A DNA stretch of 64,000 nt from Blastocystis sp. Blastoise. Taxonomy: Eukaryota > Sar > Bigyra > Opalinata > Blastocystidae. Below are positions 41,817 through 57,300 of the stretch, one piece after another. The number at the start of each line of letters is the position of its first letter. Positions within the stretch are counted from its first letter, which is position 1. Both the position numbers and the translations under genes were made by a program. Below the pieces are notes generated by a model. That model saw only the letters and a program-made list of their open reading frames with translations, had not been told where the DNA came from and did no database searches. Where the stretch lies: the NCBI GenBank assembly GCA_039096225.1, contig JBBPEB010000013.1:275501-339500 (forward strand), read 5' to 3'.

Positions 41817-42089
41817 AGTATAGAGATAAAGAAGAAATCGTTATTCATATAAAAAAGAAAAAGAATCTCGAAAAAGTTTCTATTCTGTTCCACAAAACTG
41901 CGGATTCTCAGGGAAATTTGTTTTTTGATAAAGATATTTTAATACTCGAATTCGGCTGATTTAATAATATTTATCATCAATTAAGTATATATTTGTATTC
42001 TAAACATATTTTAGCTACAAGTCAGATATAAAAAATTTAAAATATCTTTGTGTTTCGACTCATATTTTTATATAAATATATAGATTAGA

Positions 42090-43342
<1,253 letters not shown>

Positions 43343-43813
43343 AACAATAATCTTTCTTAATCTATTATGTATTTTATTCTATTAGTGTTGTTATTATTTA
43401 ATGTATACGTCGAATTATAAATAGTGAATTATATCATTATAATTAAAAAAAACAAAACAAATAGAAATTGAGATTCATTTTAAATAAAATAGACCATGTC
43501 AATTCAAAGAATTAACGACGAGTATAAACATAGTTCAATGATAAACATTAAACAGAATGTAAATAGATATATAAATAATAGAAACAATCATAAAGATCAT
43601 TTTTATATATAATATCTTATACTCAAATAAATCAAATATATATATATATAAATTATAGAAAGATAACTATTCAAAAAGGATAAATAAATATTCAAAATAA
43701 AAATGAATATAAAGAATAATGATAATACCATCAAGATATTATAAATAATATATAAAATAAAAGAAGCAAATATAGAGAAAGTATAATAATAATGGTATCT
43801 CTATAACAATGAA
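43343..43813. other. Intergenic, convergent 3' flanks
   Basis: 470 bp between ELP6 and GMPPB. Nothing recognised. Confidence 0.6.
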
Positions 43814-43948
43814 TTACATAATCACCTTTTTATAAGTAGGATTTGACTCTCCAATAGTCTTATTAGGACAGATAGAATAATCATCAAGTTCACTATATAT
43901 ATAGGATATTATTATTATAGGATATAAAAAGATATGCAAGATAAAAGA

Positions 43949-43987
<39 letters not shown>

Positions 43988-44692
43988 TCCACTCTTGAAG
44001 GTAACATCAAAACCAGTATATACATGGTTAATAACACACTATAGATAATGAATAGTAATATACCCTGTAAGAATAATACATATATATAAATAGATACATT
44101 TTCCATGACTTTATTTTCCCATCCTAAAATACTAAATGTAATAATACTATTTTTATGAACATGACAACCCTTATGTAAAGTACAATTACTAAGAGTCACG
44201 TGATCTTCTACGACACAATCATCTCCAATAACAACATTCGGTCCAATCACAGTTAATGGAGATATCTTTGCTTTAGGGCTCTAAATAGAAGAGAATTATA
44301 GTTATAACAGAATTATATTATAACAGAATTATATTATAATAGAATTATATTATAATTGAATTATATTATAATAGAATTATATTTATGAATATAAATAATA
44401 TGTATATATATTATAATGCAGACTATATATTAATTATTCTATACTACATAAAATATAAGTATCAATGAATATTTTATATCTATATACAATAAGAGCATTT
44501 CCCTTGATATTTTCTCCTTTGGATAGTTTATTAGGATAGCATTCACTATAGTATTGAAGAGTAAGGTCAACTCCTGTTATATAATCCTTAGGTTGACCAA
44601 TATCCATCCAAAAACCAGGTAGTAACTATAGAGGAATTATAATATATATAATATATATATAATATTGACCGTTTATTTAACAGAATTATAGG

Positions 44693-44745
<53 letters not shown>

Positions 44746-45583
44746 TATATACCATGCTATAAAGAGTTCCTTCTTTTGCCATTTGAGGGAAAATAACCTT
44801 TTCAATTGAAGTAGGACTTAATGGAATACGATCGATTACAGAGGGATTTAAGATATATAATCCAGCATTAATATGATTTCCTACATATTCCTTAGGCTTC
44901 TCAACAAATCGCTCAATCTGATCCTATATATATATATATATATAGTATTAAACATATAATAAATCATATATAACAAACATAAAAATATATATTTATAAAA
45001 TATAAAAATAATTATATATATATATACAGTTTCAGAGTCAGCAACAACAACACCATATTTTGTAGGATCAGATACTTCTGTTACCATAATAGTTCCTTCA
45101 GCATTATGTCTTTTATGGAATTCTAACATTTCACTTAAAGGGAAACGACAAGTAACATCACTATTAAAAACAAAGAAAGGTTCATCTCCTTCTAAATGTT
45201 TTCTAGCTAAAGCAATGGGTCCAGCTATAAGACAAATAAAAATATAAACAAATACGTTCATAGAAAAAAAACATACCTGTACCCATTGGAGTGGATTCAA
45301 GGGAAATAACAATATCAACGTTGTACTATAAAGATATTATATTGATAAACGCATTTAACTATATCAATAATACTTTTTCCTTAATTTCATTAGTAATTTG
45401 TTCTAATTGTTCTTCTAAATAAGAAACGGCCAAGACAACAGTAGTGACTCCTACTTTACTCAACGCTTCAATTTGATGATATAAAATAGGAAGATTACAA
45501 AACTCAACAAGAGGTTTAGGTTTTGAAAAAGTCAAAGGACGAAGACGAGTACCATAACCACCAACTAAAATAAGAGCCTTCAT
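43814..45583 (-). CDS. GMPPB: Mannose-1-phosphate guanylyltransferase (GMPPB/PSA1)
   Basis: Exons 45374-45583, 45277-45325, 45028-45224, 44753-44923, 44488-44625, 44098-44280, 43986-44038 and 43814-43892; 359 aa, the usual length. Makes GDP-mannose from GTP and mannose-1-phosphate, the donor for glycosylation and for ALG-pathway mannoses. Nucleotidyltransferase motif [11 protein letters not shown]...KPKPLV at residues 8-26; [10 protein letters not shown] holds the metal Asp; [33 protein letters not shown]-terminal left-handed beta-helix hexapeptides run from [11 protein letters not shown]. The family-typical end appears as [16 protein letters not shown] and a final VIM. The usual GRWARMENV is degenerate (ENKVMEN). 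A CCACGG palindrome sits 163 bp upstream of the start. Confidence 0.95.
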
Positions 45584-46667
45584 AGGAAAAAAGAAACAAA
45601 AACAAAAAACAAAAAACAGTCAATAAACAAAAGTTATTATGAAATGCAAAAAGAAAAGAAAATGTAAACAAGGAATCTCTATCAATGATGACGCACTGCG
45701 TCCTTCATCCATATCCTTATTTTTTGACTGTTTAGTTCTCGATTTCCACGGGAATAAGAGAAATTTATCTTTCTTTTCGTTAAATAAACAGAAATAAAGT
45801 GGAAACTTTGATTCTGATGAAAATATTTTTTCCTGAACTGTACAGATTCATTTATATAGTTATTTAATTAAAAGAAGATTAAAAACTATGTAAAAACATA
45901 TTCTAAATGTAAACATGAATGGAGCAGGAGAAACGAAGTATTTTCGGTGATTAGTTGTAATTTTTATTGTACTAAAATCACCACTCGTAATCTTTAAACT
46001 ATTAGATTTCATCTTTTATGAGATGTGTTGGAGTTTTAGTATGTTTTAAACTCCATCTTTTTCTCATGTAAATGTGCAAATGTGTCTTATGAAGTAGTTT
46101 TTACAACGTTTATGTTGATAAGATCTATTCCAAAAAGCTGGTAAATTGAAAATCATGTTTATAACACTAATTTTCGTTAGAAATTATAATAAAAAAGTCT
46201 CTCTTTCTATATATATTGTTTGATAATACCTTAGAAACTATTTTCATATCAATCTTCGTTTAACTAGTATAAGAATTTCTTTAAACGTCATATAGATCAA
46301 CCATTATTTTTTTTATTTATTTAAAAATGACTCTTCAAATAGTCTGTCTTATTAACATCGCATAGCAGTATATATTGGTGATTTTTAAATGAATAAAAGA
46401 AAAACATATATAGAGAAAATAAAATGATGTGAACATGAAAACTGGAAGTAAGAGATAATTTCCTATATTTTTTTCTTAAAAGTCCGAATACTTGAAAGTA
46501 AATTTATAAATTGATTTTATAGTATATTTTTCATTATATATATCTTTAAGTTACACATTATACTATGTAGATTATGAAATAAAAGTTAAAAAAAACAAAA
46601 AGAACTATTAAGAAAAAAAATGCAATTATGACACAAAATATATATATAATATAGAGAATATATGAAA
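45584..46667. other. Intergenic, with one palindrome copy
   Basis: 1.08 kb between the GMPPB 5' end and TRAPPC4 3' end. Contains TTTCCACGGGAATA at 45743-45756 and a GACGCACTGCGTC inverted repeat near 45689-45701. No gene or RNA seen. Confidence 0.6.
45743..45756. promoter_or_regulatory. CCACGG palindrome copy upstream of GMPPB
   Basis: TTTCCACGGGAATA context, about 163 bp upstream of the GMPPB start codon. Regulatory role inferred only. Confidence 0.4.
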
Positions 46668-47336
46668 CTAGTAAGATCTAGCAATGGTACCGATTCTGTC
46701 ATCAAATGAGGAGAAACGAATAGGATTTTCTGGTTCATAGAAAGGATTCTATATATAGAAATATTAGCATTGATAAATTATTGTAGAATTAACAATAATA
46801 TAGATAATAAATGAATTATAACATAAAATAAATGAATTATAATATAAAATAAATAAATTATATAAAATAAATGAATTACAATATAAAATAAATAAATTAT
46901 ACTATAAAATTATATTTCTAAATAAATCAAAAAATGAATCAAAAAATACTTTCATAAGATAATCTGAATAGCAAACATAAACTTTATTTAAAAAGTCAGT
47001 TAGTCCACTTGCGCCAGGTTTAGCTATACAAAAGAACTTCAAACCTATACATAACATTGAATCAGACAAATGTAACAGAAAAATGATTTAAAACAATAAA
47101 TAATAAATACCTGTAGGTGTTTTCAAGCATTGTAGACTGAAGGTGGAGGCTTCTACAGATTCAATTCCTTCAGAACCAAGAGTAGGAGCAAATTGTGTAG
47201 CAATAGCATGAAGACTATGGAATGTGGATGCAAGACGTAACTTTTCGTTGATGGAAATCATGGGACTACCTAAGAAATCCTTTGAGTAAATCAGACCACC
47301 TGATTTATTAATTACATATAAAGAATAAACAGACAT
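46668..47336 (-). CDS. TRAPPC4: TRAPP complex subunit 4 (Trs23/synbindin)
   Basis: Exons 47111-47336, 46950-47044 and 46668-46748; 133 aa, close to the family core. TRAPPC4 is a core subunit of the TRAPP tether, a GEF for Ypt1/Rab1 at the Golgi. Motifs: MSVYSLYVINKSGGLIY, SLHAIATQFAP, STFSLQCLKTPTGLKFF, VYVCYSDYLMKNPFYEPENPIR and the terminal FDDRI, all diagnostic. It lacks the PDZ-like insert of metazoan synbindin, as in yeasts and protists with short forms. It is divergent from the zinc-finger/PP2C gene across 234 bp. Confidence 0.95.
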
Positions 47337-47570
47337 GATGAATAAAAGAGATAAAGAAACACTAGAAATCTTTTTCTATATTCTCAAAACAAAACGTTTT
47401 TTGAATGAAATCAGTTGTGTTTTTCGTAATTATTGCTATTTTTTTAAAAACAGAACACTTTTCTTCTTAACTTCTGTTTTTCATCATTCTTAAATTGATT
47501 TGCGTATTTATTATCATTTAGTATTATACAGAATATATATATTTAGTGATTGTAGCAGAATTCAAGTAAT

Positions 47571-48423
47571 ATGAGTTTTATGGTTCACATCAATCGTTCT
47601 TATATTACTTATTTATATCTATTATATACATTAATTATCATTGCTGAAATTTATGAGGAGTATTATGTATGGAACCAAATTATAGACACATCAAATTCTC
47701 TCGTTACACGAAATTCAGATGATATCTCTATTATTGAAGAGAATGAAAATGTCGTACTTAACGAAATTAATGATATCTATACTTCGAATTCACAAATTGT
47801 ACTAAAAACAGATCATGTTCAATATAAGTGTCCAACGTGTGGTAGAGTATTTTCAAGTTATGAAGCATGCCATACTCATGTAGTTGCACGAAAACATAAT
47901 AAAGGAGATAGCTTTTGCTTATTTGATCCATCTGGATTACCTCAATGTGAAAATTTTGATAGGTATTTATTTTATTTTGAAATAAATAGTTTATTTATAT
48001 ATGAATAATAATCTATGATACATATTAATTTAAAAAAAATCATATCTAGTGAAGAAAAACGAATCCAATATGGCTTTGGCGTTTGTTCTCTGACTGGTCG
48101 AGTCAATCGAATGGAAGTATATATATTATTGTTATTATTATTCTTTTATATTATATTATATTATAATCATTTTTTAAGATTTCTGTGAACTATTTATGTG
48201 ATTCTATATATATAAATATAATAAATATTATGCATATAGGATATATATTGGGTATCAGATTATGATCTTTCTCCTTCTTCTTCTTCTTCTTCTTTTTCTC
48301 CTTCCTTCTCCTCTTCTTCTTCTTCTCTTAATGTTACAGATACTTCTGCATATATATATGGTCTCAGTGATGGCCATATGGGAACAACAGCAGCTACGTT
48401 TCTAGCTGAACAAATTGAACGAG

Positions 48424-48454
<31 letters not shown>

Positions 48455-48866
48455 TATTTATTCTTTGTTAACTTTTTTAAAAGAATATATATTACAATTA
48501 TTATTATAGAATTCTTATTTTATTATATATATATAGTATTTATTAATATCATCACATAATCGACTTCCATCACCTGAATCCGTTGAAGAAGCATATGCTA
48601 AAGCACGTGAGAAATGGGAACACATATATTGCAAAGAAGGTGATGTTAGTGGCAGTACATCCACTATTGTCATCAAGTATATATATTATATTTTAATATA
48701 TTATATATATATTATATTTTAATATATATTATATATATATATTATATTTTAGTCTATATTATATTTTAATATATTTTAATCTATATTAAATATATTATAT
48801 ATAGGAGTTCAAGTGCTTTATTAGTAGCTAATATAGGTGATAGTATAGGATATCTTTGCTGTGATG

Positions 48867-48900
<34 letters not shown>

Positions 48901-49756
48901 ATTTCTTTCTTTTGTTTATTATTTTTAATTAAATAGAAAGAGAATCAGTTTATTTCGATTACACGAGAACATCGAGTTACAGACCCGCGGGAACAGTCTC
49001 TGATTCTCCGTCGTGGAGGCGTTGTGAAGGGAGGAAGAATAGCGGGACAACTAGCTCTATCTAGATCTTTCGGTATATATATATACATATTATATATCAT
49101 AATTTTTTAAATCTTATATATAATATATATTAATCATATACTATATACTATATTATATAAAATATACTTAGCAAATATAATATATACTATTAATAGGTGA
49201 TTGTGCATATATTCCTTATATATCAATTACTCCATTTATATTTCAAATCGATATTGATCATGTATATATATATAGTTATATAGAAATATAAAATTATTAT
49301 ATTCAATTATATATAGGCATATCATAAATATATTATATTAGCTTCCGACGGTGTTTGGGACTATGTATATATATATATATATATATTCATTAATTTATAT
49401 ATATTTTTATATAATAGAAGAACTACTTATAAATCTATCTCTATTATATATATATAGTTAACAGGAGATGAAGTACATCGTATTATCAATAAACTTCTTC
49501 TTCCCTATATATCCTTATTTTTATTCTACATTCTTTTTTCTATATATATATATTGATATTTTCTTAACTATTTTTACGAGCATTCAAGACTTTTAGATCC
49601 TAATTGTATATATGTATAATTAATTATAAATATTCCTTATAATCAATATATATAGTATATAAATCTATATTGGAAGAAGTAGCTACATATATTAGTAAGG
49701 AAGCTTATTCACGTGGATCTATGGATAATATTTCAACTATGATTATCGCTATATAA
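47571..49756 (+). CDS. C2H2 zinc finger fused to PP2C-type Ser/Thr phosphatase
   Basis: Exons 47571-47962, 48050-48116, 48240-48422, 48537-48676, 48805-48865, 48937-49072, 49197-49261, 49317-49364, 49458-49505, 49581-49605 and 49656-49756; 421 aa. N-terminal hydrophobic stretch (residues 9-28) and acidic linker, then a C2H2 finger at about 84-107 (YKCPTCGRVF...CHTHVVARKH). The PP2C fold follows: RVNRMED (metal Glu/Asp), LSDGHMGTTAATF, STSTIVI, LLVANIGDS, REHRV, LALSRSFGD, ILASDGVWDY and SMDNISTMIIAI. All metal-binding acidic residues are present, so it should be active. A Ser-rich insert sits in the first strand pair. The intron after KLLLP has no GT donor (TATATATCC follows directly). CCGCGG copy at 48985 encodes Pro-Arg with otherwise rare codons. 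Confidence 0.88.
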
Positions 49757-51395
49757 ATACTATTTATATTCATCAATCTAAATATTTTCTTTTTTTTCAT
49801 ATAATTATTTTCTTTTTTTGCACTTATGTCATTCAATATATTTTTCATTTTTCTTCTTCATATCAATTGTACTTTTATTTTCTTTTTCCAGTTATCATTC
49901 GTTTTTAAATAGTTTTGTAATATAATTCATTTATTATTACTATGTTCATATCTAATATAATTTGTTTCAGTTTTATAATATAGTTATTAGGATTTCTTTC
50001 AATGAGTCTATTTATAGTTATCAATTATATATATATATATATATATATATTACACATTTGTTGGGTTCATAATATAAAGCAAACTTTTTGTTCTGTTTCC
50101 ATATTTTTTCTTCTTTTCCATCATCAACTACTTACAATATTCTACATGTTTTCCTTTAATTATTTAATCATAAAGCAATACCTAATAATTACATTATTAT
50201 AATGTCCATTATTTAAAAAAAGAACCAATAGAACCCTATCAATAACAAGAGAAAAGACTCTTTTTCTTATATAAATAGTAATTTCATTCTAAATAAGTGT
50301 GAATAGCAAAAACACTCTACTTACCAGTCCATTAATACTAGTATAGTAACTATATAGGAAAACCAATAAATCCTTCATCAAAAGAAGAGAAATAGACTTC
50401 TAATTATCATCTATATATACATATACATCTCTTTAAAGTATAATCTATTTTACAACCTCTCATTTCACAGAGCATCGTTTATAATAATATGTCTGAATAA
50501 TAAGTATATAGATCATCTATATTTATTTTCTTTTACTTGAATTCACTTTTTGAATATAAACAATTCTTATATTTCTGTAAATCTCTTTACTATAATAGAA
50601 ACGTATCATTTTAAACATCTATTTTTTACATTAATTATTAAAATCACATCCTTAAATCACAGACAAAACAAATAAGACCACAATACTATTATCTTCGTCA
50701 AATTATTAGAGCTAAAGTAGATGACGACACACAAATTAAAATCAATTAATTCACTTTTTTTAAATATCTCTTTTAATACTTAACTCTTATTCATATCTGC
50801 TTTCCAAGACTTGTCAGAAATCAATATTAACGTCATATACATTAAATAATGACCTGTGAAAGTCTAAATATGAATCTGACCAAACTCTCATGGTTTCTAT
50901 ATACTCCTATTTTATAATAATTTACATTATACTTATCATACTCTATTGAACTAAATACAGAAAGGGAAACCATCATTATTTAAGTGACGTAAGGTTTTTA
51001 ATTCAAGAATGAGATCAACCAATAATATCATTCGAATCCTCATTTATCATTAAACAAAAAATAAAACAATAGTAAGAGTTCTTTTTTTCCATGACGTAAG
51101 CATTAATATCTCCTTTATTCTTTGAATTCTTTACTCATACTTTCTTCTGAATACCTTATATATGTAATATATATTTGTATAAATAAATTGATTGCTCTTT
51201 TGTAAGCTTAATAACATTATTTCTTTTTGAAATCCAAAAAAGAAACGAATTCCACTATTCTTATGTAACTGCGTCATTCCATAATCCTCTAAAATATCGG
51301 CTTTGATTGGATAATACTCTAATCTACAGATAAGTATTTGAACTTCAATTTATTCTTTTCTTCATATTTTTTTTTATTCAAAATTGATCTCAATC
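49757..51395. other. Intergenic, 1.6 kb
   Basis: Between the PP2C 3' end and the Ig-like gene 5' end. Contains two TGACGTAAG sites (near 50992 and 51093) and an ACTGCGTCATTCC near 51269, possible CRE-like sites. No ORF with coding character, no RNA seen. Confidence 0.5.
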
Positions 51396-54300
51396 ATGAA
51401 AAAAATAATACTATTTGTCTTTCTGACTCTCGGTTCGATAAGTATATTTATTTCTTTTTCCACTATCTCCATCAATTAGCTGCTGGAAGTTGTTCATTTC
51501 CCTCGCAAAAACTGAAAATAAATGCGGATTTCCCTATTATGAGTAGCAAGTACGCGTGGGGCATTAAAGAATATAGCGCTAAGAATAGAGATAAAAACCA
51601 ATTTGATGACGACAATTGCCTTAAAACGCCTTCAAGCGATTGTATTTGCTTAGAACTCGGGAAGGAATATGTATTTTCTATTCAAAATGAGTATATATGC
51701 CTATATAAAAATCTATAAAAAATAATTTTCTTAGAATTTTATCTCAGTTTTGTCAAAAAAAGTCAGTACATGTAGAAATTTCTTATTCAGACATTATTCT
51801 TGCTAATTTTACCTTGAACTCTAAAGATTCATCGGATATACGAACAATAAAAAGGTTCACATGTAAGTTTTTTGTTGATCATTCCTTCATATATTCTTTG
51901 TAGTGTCTTTTGAATCCAGAGATATTTCTTATATTAGTCAGCTATGGACCTATTCATATATGCTCTCTAATGATAATAAATGGCTTTCTTCTGATTTCGT
52001 TGATGATTCTTGGTCTAAAACCACGATCAAAGATGTTCCACTTCTAGGAAATGATCTGTACTTACGGAAGCAAATTATCATCGAAAATATATATAAGTCA
52101 ATCTCTGTGATCATTGTCTCGAATTGTTCATATGATCTATATAAGAATTCTGATTCTATTGGTCATTCTATGTCTAAATTGTATATATTTCTAATTAAGT
52201 ATTATGTGTGATTTTTATTATATAAGTTATAATTCACTCTAGAAAATATTATGATATTTTTTTCTTCTTCCTATCCTATTTCTATTCTATTCTCTTCTTT
52301 AGGAATAGTAACATAACCATTCATTCTCATGTGTATATATTTATAAATTAATTGTATTTCAATATCTAATTGTGTATATATATAGTATTCCTAGTTCTTC
52401 TTCTTCATCATTTATATTGGGTCTTCATTTATATAACTATAATTCTTATAATTCTTTTTCACTTTATATCATTCCTTCCCAACAATCATCATGTATATAT
52501 ATATAGTATTACTATCTTATTTACATATAAACACTTTTAAATAAATTATATATATATATATTAATATTCTATTTACATATAGTGAGTTCCATAAATACTA
52601 GTCCTAATAATCATCCAATCCGTCAATTATCTTTAACTACTCCTGTTTCTTGGGAATACTGTACAATTGGTTATGCTTATAGTTATATTCATAAAAGATA
52701 TATGCTGAATAATCCATTCTTCTATATGTCTGATTCAGAATATATAGAGTGTATACCTATAGAACAGATAGAATCAGATAGAGTTCTTGAAACATACTCT
52801 GTTTTCCGTTCGTCTCCATTACTTAATGTTCCTTCGTCTACAGTATCTATACGTCTTTTTATTTCTGATATATTTGTTGAATCTGTTTATGTTAATGAAC
52901 TTCTTGTTATACCCCAATATATAAGAACAAATCCCGTTATCACTATTGATATTCCTGCTCATTCTATTGAAAATAATCAAATTACATCTATTATCATTGT
53001 CTCTCATTATTTAGAACCTTCTTCTTTTTCATTCAATTGTGAAATCTCTCTTTTATCAGATTCTTATACTCTTGAAGAAAATACTGTTAAAAGTCAATTG
53101 TATATGTTCTTACAAACAGAATTCAATGGTGCCTCATCAATTAATTCAATGCTTCTTCTTGATAATGATGAAACTACTGGAATCTCATTTGGTAAATCAT
53201 TCCCCGATTTTAATATATTCTTTCAAATTAGTGAAGATACTCATTATTTCTGGTATAATACTATCTGTTTTGCTGGAAATCATTCTCTTATGTCAGTACC
53301 TAAAAAATTCTCATTATCTGGATATGATGAAGAACACTCTCAATATATAATTATTACTGAAGGACAAAATATACCATGGACCTCACTTGTATCTACAGAA
53401 ACTATTTGTGTACCTTTAAATAATATTAATCGAGCTTATTCTACTTATGAAATCATATTTCATATTGATTCACAAAACTACGTAGAAACTGGCTTAACAG
53501 AACTTTATTTTATTAATACAAATATAAATACTATTACTCCTTCTTATTCTCTTATCTATTCAAATACAACAATTCAAGCATATACTAATATTCAATCACC
53601 TATTATTACTCCTATATATGGATATAAGAACTTTTCTATGATACTTATAGATGGTAATTTTGAAGATTATAAAAGACTTCAACTAAATAATACAACCGGT
53701 GAACTCTCTATTCTTTTTGCATCTGAGAATCCATTTACAGTATTAATTACAGCTTATCAAAATAATGGAGCAAAAGATTCTGTTGCTCTTTATTTTATAT
53801 CTAATCTCTGTACAGAAACATTAATCTTTATTGATGCTCAACTAACTGATTTTATTATTACCAGTTATACATTTACATATTTCTTTCAAAATTATAATGA
53901 TGAAACATTCTTTGTAGAAAAGTATGCTTTTCACAAATACTACTCATGTTATCCTGATATCACTCAAACAATCTGTATGAGATATTTTAATTATATGAAT
54001 GAACCATTTTATTATATGCAATATCCTGTTTTTGAAAGAAAGAGATTACCACAATCACGAGTAGATGGCTGCTATGAACTCTCCATTATGCAACAACCCT
54101 ATATTAGATCTTTAATTGGATATAATATGATTGAAGATAATCCTTGTCAACATAATTATGATTATCTTCCAATGAAAGATCTTCCTATATTCAATGAAGT
54201 AAATCAATATTATAAATTCAAGATTCCTGCTGCTTATCTTCAAGATGGTGAATATGAACCTGTACGTACTTATTTGAAACTCTTTTGGTATGGTAATATC

Positions 54301-57300
54301 ACATTATATAAATATTGTCATAAAATATTTTCTGCTACTTTTAAACGATATCCAACTACTGAAAAAGAGAAATTGGGAAGAGACTTAACAAATGATCATG
54401 AGTATTACTCTATAACAATTGAACCACCCACATTATATGATATATATATCAGAGATGGAGTTGAAGAAAAATCTTTTCTTTACGATACTAATGATCTTAC
54501 TGATGAATATGTATTAAAACTAACTCCTGATCCAGAAGTAGGACCACAGAAATTCTTTATGACCTCTGAAATTATGGATCGATTATTCAATGAAAGACCA
54601 TATCCTCAAACTGGTATGTATAGTGAAATGTCACCTACTTCTTCTACTTCTTTTCCTGTTTTAAAAGAAGTATATGAATACTATAATTGGGCTGGATTTC
54701 CTTTTTGGCATCATATATATATAGATAAAAATATACGTCCGTGTGAATATTTATTAGAAGCAATAGATCTTGAAACTGGTAAATTGGTTCCTTTATATAC
54801 TCATTATCTTAAAGGTGATGATAAATATAATGATGTTAAAGTATATGTTGAAGGAAGATATAATCATTTTGAATTCTCAGTATTACCTGATTATGAAACA
54901 TCTACTCCATCTCCTACTTCTCTTTCTATATCTATGGATTATGGAGATGAAAATCATCCTATTACTACATTTGAAGAATACTTTGATACTTATTGTAAAG
55001 CAGCTATTAATGTTTTAAAACAAAGGTATTTAACTATTCGTTTATGTAATTTGAAAATTGGAGATACTGTACTTATTTATCCTCCTCTTCCGAAGCCTTT
55101 AACTGTTACTAGTGATGGATATTTAATGGGAACAGTACCTAGATCTATGAAAAGTGGAAATTATTTATTATCTATACATCGTAATACTACAAATTCGATT
55201 TTTACATCACAATTAGAAATAAGAGTTCAAGATTTAGAATTATATGCACAAATTCATTATTATATAACGTTACCTTATGGGAAGAATAAATGTAATTACA
55301 CACTTTATGATGATATTCATACCTATTATTCAGGACTTTATGAAAACAGTCTCTCTTTTGTTTTTCATTCAAATTCAAGTTTCTTCTATTCCAAAACTGT
55401 GTGTGAATCGATTTCAGATTATAAAGAAGGAACAATGTATTTATATATTACAGATGTTCAGTTGATTTATTATCCTTTTAAAGATGATAATTTAACACAA
55501 ATATTTATGATATCAGTCGAAGAACTTAAAAGATTTGGTAAAATACCATATGAATATTATAGTGATTTGTCTTATTTCCCAACAGATAGACTTGATCCAC
55601 CTGATATGAGTCTATATTATACACCAAAGAGAAATACATCACAAAGTGTTTATAGTAATTATACGGGAAGAATGATTTACTATCCAGGATATGATGGACT
55701 TATTCGTTTAAAATTTGCGGTTAATGATGCTACTTATTATCTTAATGGGAAAAGCTTTCTAAATACAACTACAATCATTACAAGAAAACAATCATTTTCT
55801 ATTGCTCTTCCATTTTCAGAGTTTTATCAATTATCAACTGGGAAACCTGTATCTTATGGTGATAGAACTTTTCAGTACTATTTTAATTATACCATCGAGA
55901 TTAGATCCAAAAATAGACAGTATTATTTAAATGCTCTCTCTATTTATTTATATCCACCTTATTATGAACCACAATATCCAGAATGGGTAACATCATCACC
56001 ATTATCTCCTTCTTCTCCTTCTTCTATTACTCAATTAAGTCGATATCCTACAAATGCCATTGTACTAACATCCTCAACATGTGAAGATACTATATTTACA
56101 TTTCAAAGTTCTTATTATGATGTTGAAGCTTATAATCAATATACTATAGTAACTCCAACTCAATGCAAACAATATATGCCTACAAGTTGGGAATTATATG
56201 GTGAAGATCAAATTGGTGAACTTCATCTACTTCATATTGCTCATGATGAATACTGGTTAGAATCAGGAAGTGAACGACGTATATTTAAATTCAATAATAA
56301 AACACCTTATCCTAAATATATCTTCAAATATAAAATGTGTTATAATTATCAACATAATTCAGATTGTCCTTATCTTCCTTCTAATCCACTTCATATTATT
56401 CAAAATACTTTATTACCTCATATTCTTATGGCATATAATGCTACAATTCCTGGAGATCCTGATAGAACGACAACAAACAATATATATCCTGTTTATTATG
56501 GTCAATATTATTATACTCCATGTACAGAACAAAACAAAATAGGATATAATGAGTATTTATCTGGAGTCTATTATTACTCTAAAAAAAGTTGTTATTATAA
56601 TATAACTCCTACTATTTCTATTCAAAATCTTCAACCTAGTTATTTACAATATTTAAGTCATATAGACATTTCTTTCACTGTAACTGATGGAGATTTATAT
56701 TCAATTACACCAGATTTACCTTTAGGATTAACAATGGATTCTTCCTATAGAATTACTGGAGTTCCTCTTTCTATTCCTATCAATAACGTATATGTACTTA
56801 CTGTCAGTAATCGTATTCGTATGGCTACTCTTACATTCTCTATTAATATTCAAATTCCTACTTGTCCTCAAGATGATACATGGCCTGAAACAAAAATAAA
56901 TACATATCTTCAACATAATTGTGATTTATATTATTCAGGATTATTATCTCGTTCTTGTGATCTTCATAAAACTAAAAATGAATATACTGTATCTTGGAGT
57001 GATATTCAAGGAAAATGTGAATATATTGTATGTAAAGGATTATTATATGTAGATACAACTAAAAAAGAATGTTCTGTTTGTACTAATGGTATAACAGTAT
57101 ATGATGAAGGTACTAATAAACAATGTAATCATTGTAGTGATACACAATATAGTGATGGTAAACAATGTTTTGAAAAGCATTATTGTGAACAAGAAGGAGA
57201 ATGGAAACCAACATTAGCAAATACTTCTGCATATATATCATGTGCTAATGAAAATACTAAGGGATATAAAAGCAGAAAATGTCTTTCAAATGGACAATGG

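Noticed and set aside
47643-47690. Possible 19-nt intron (GTATGGAACCAAATTATAG) in the first exon of the PP2C gene
   Set aside because: Removing it shifts the frame out of the zinc finger, and the frame is open without it.
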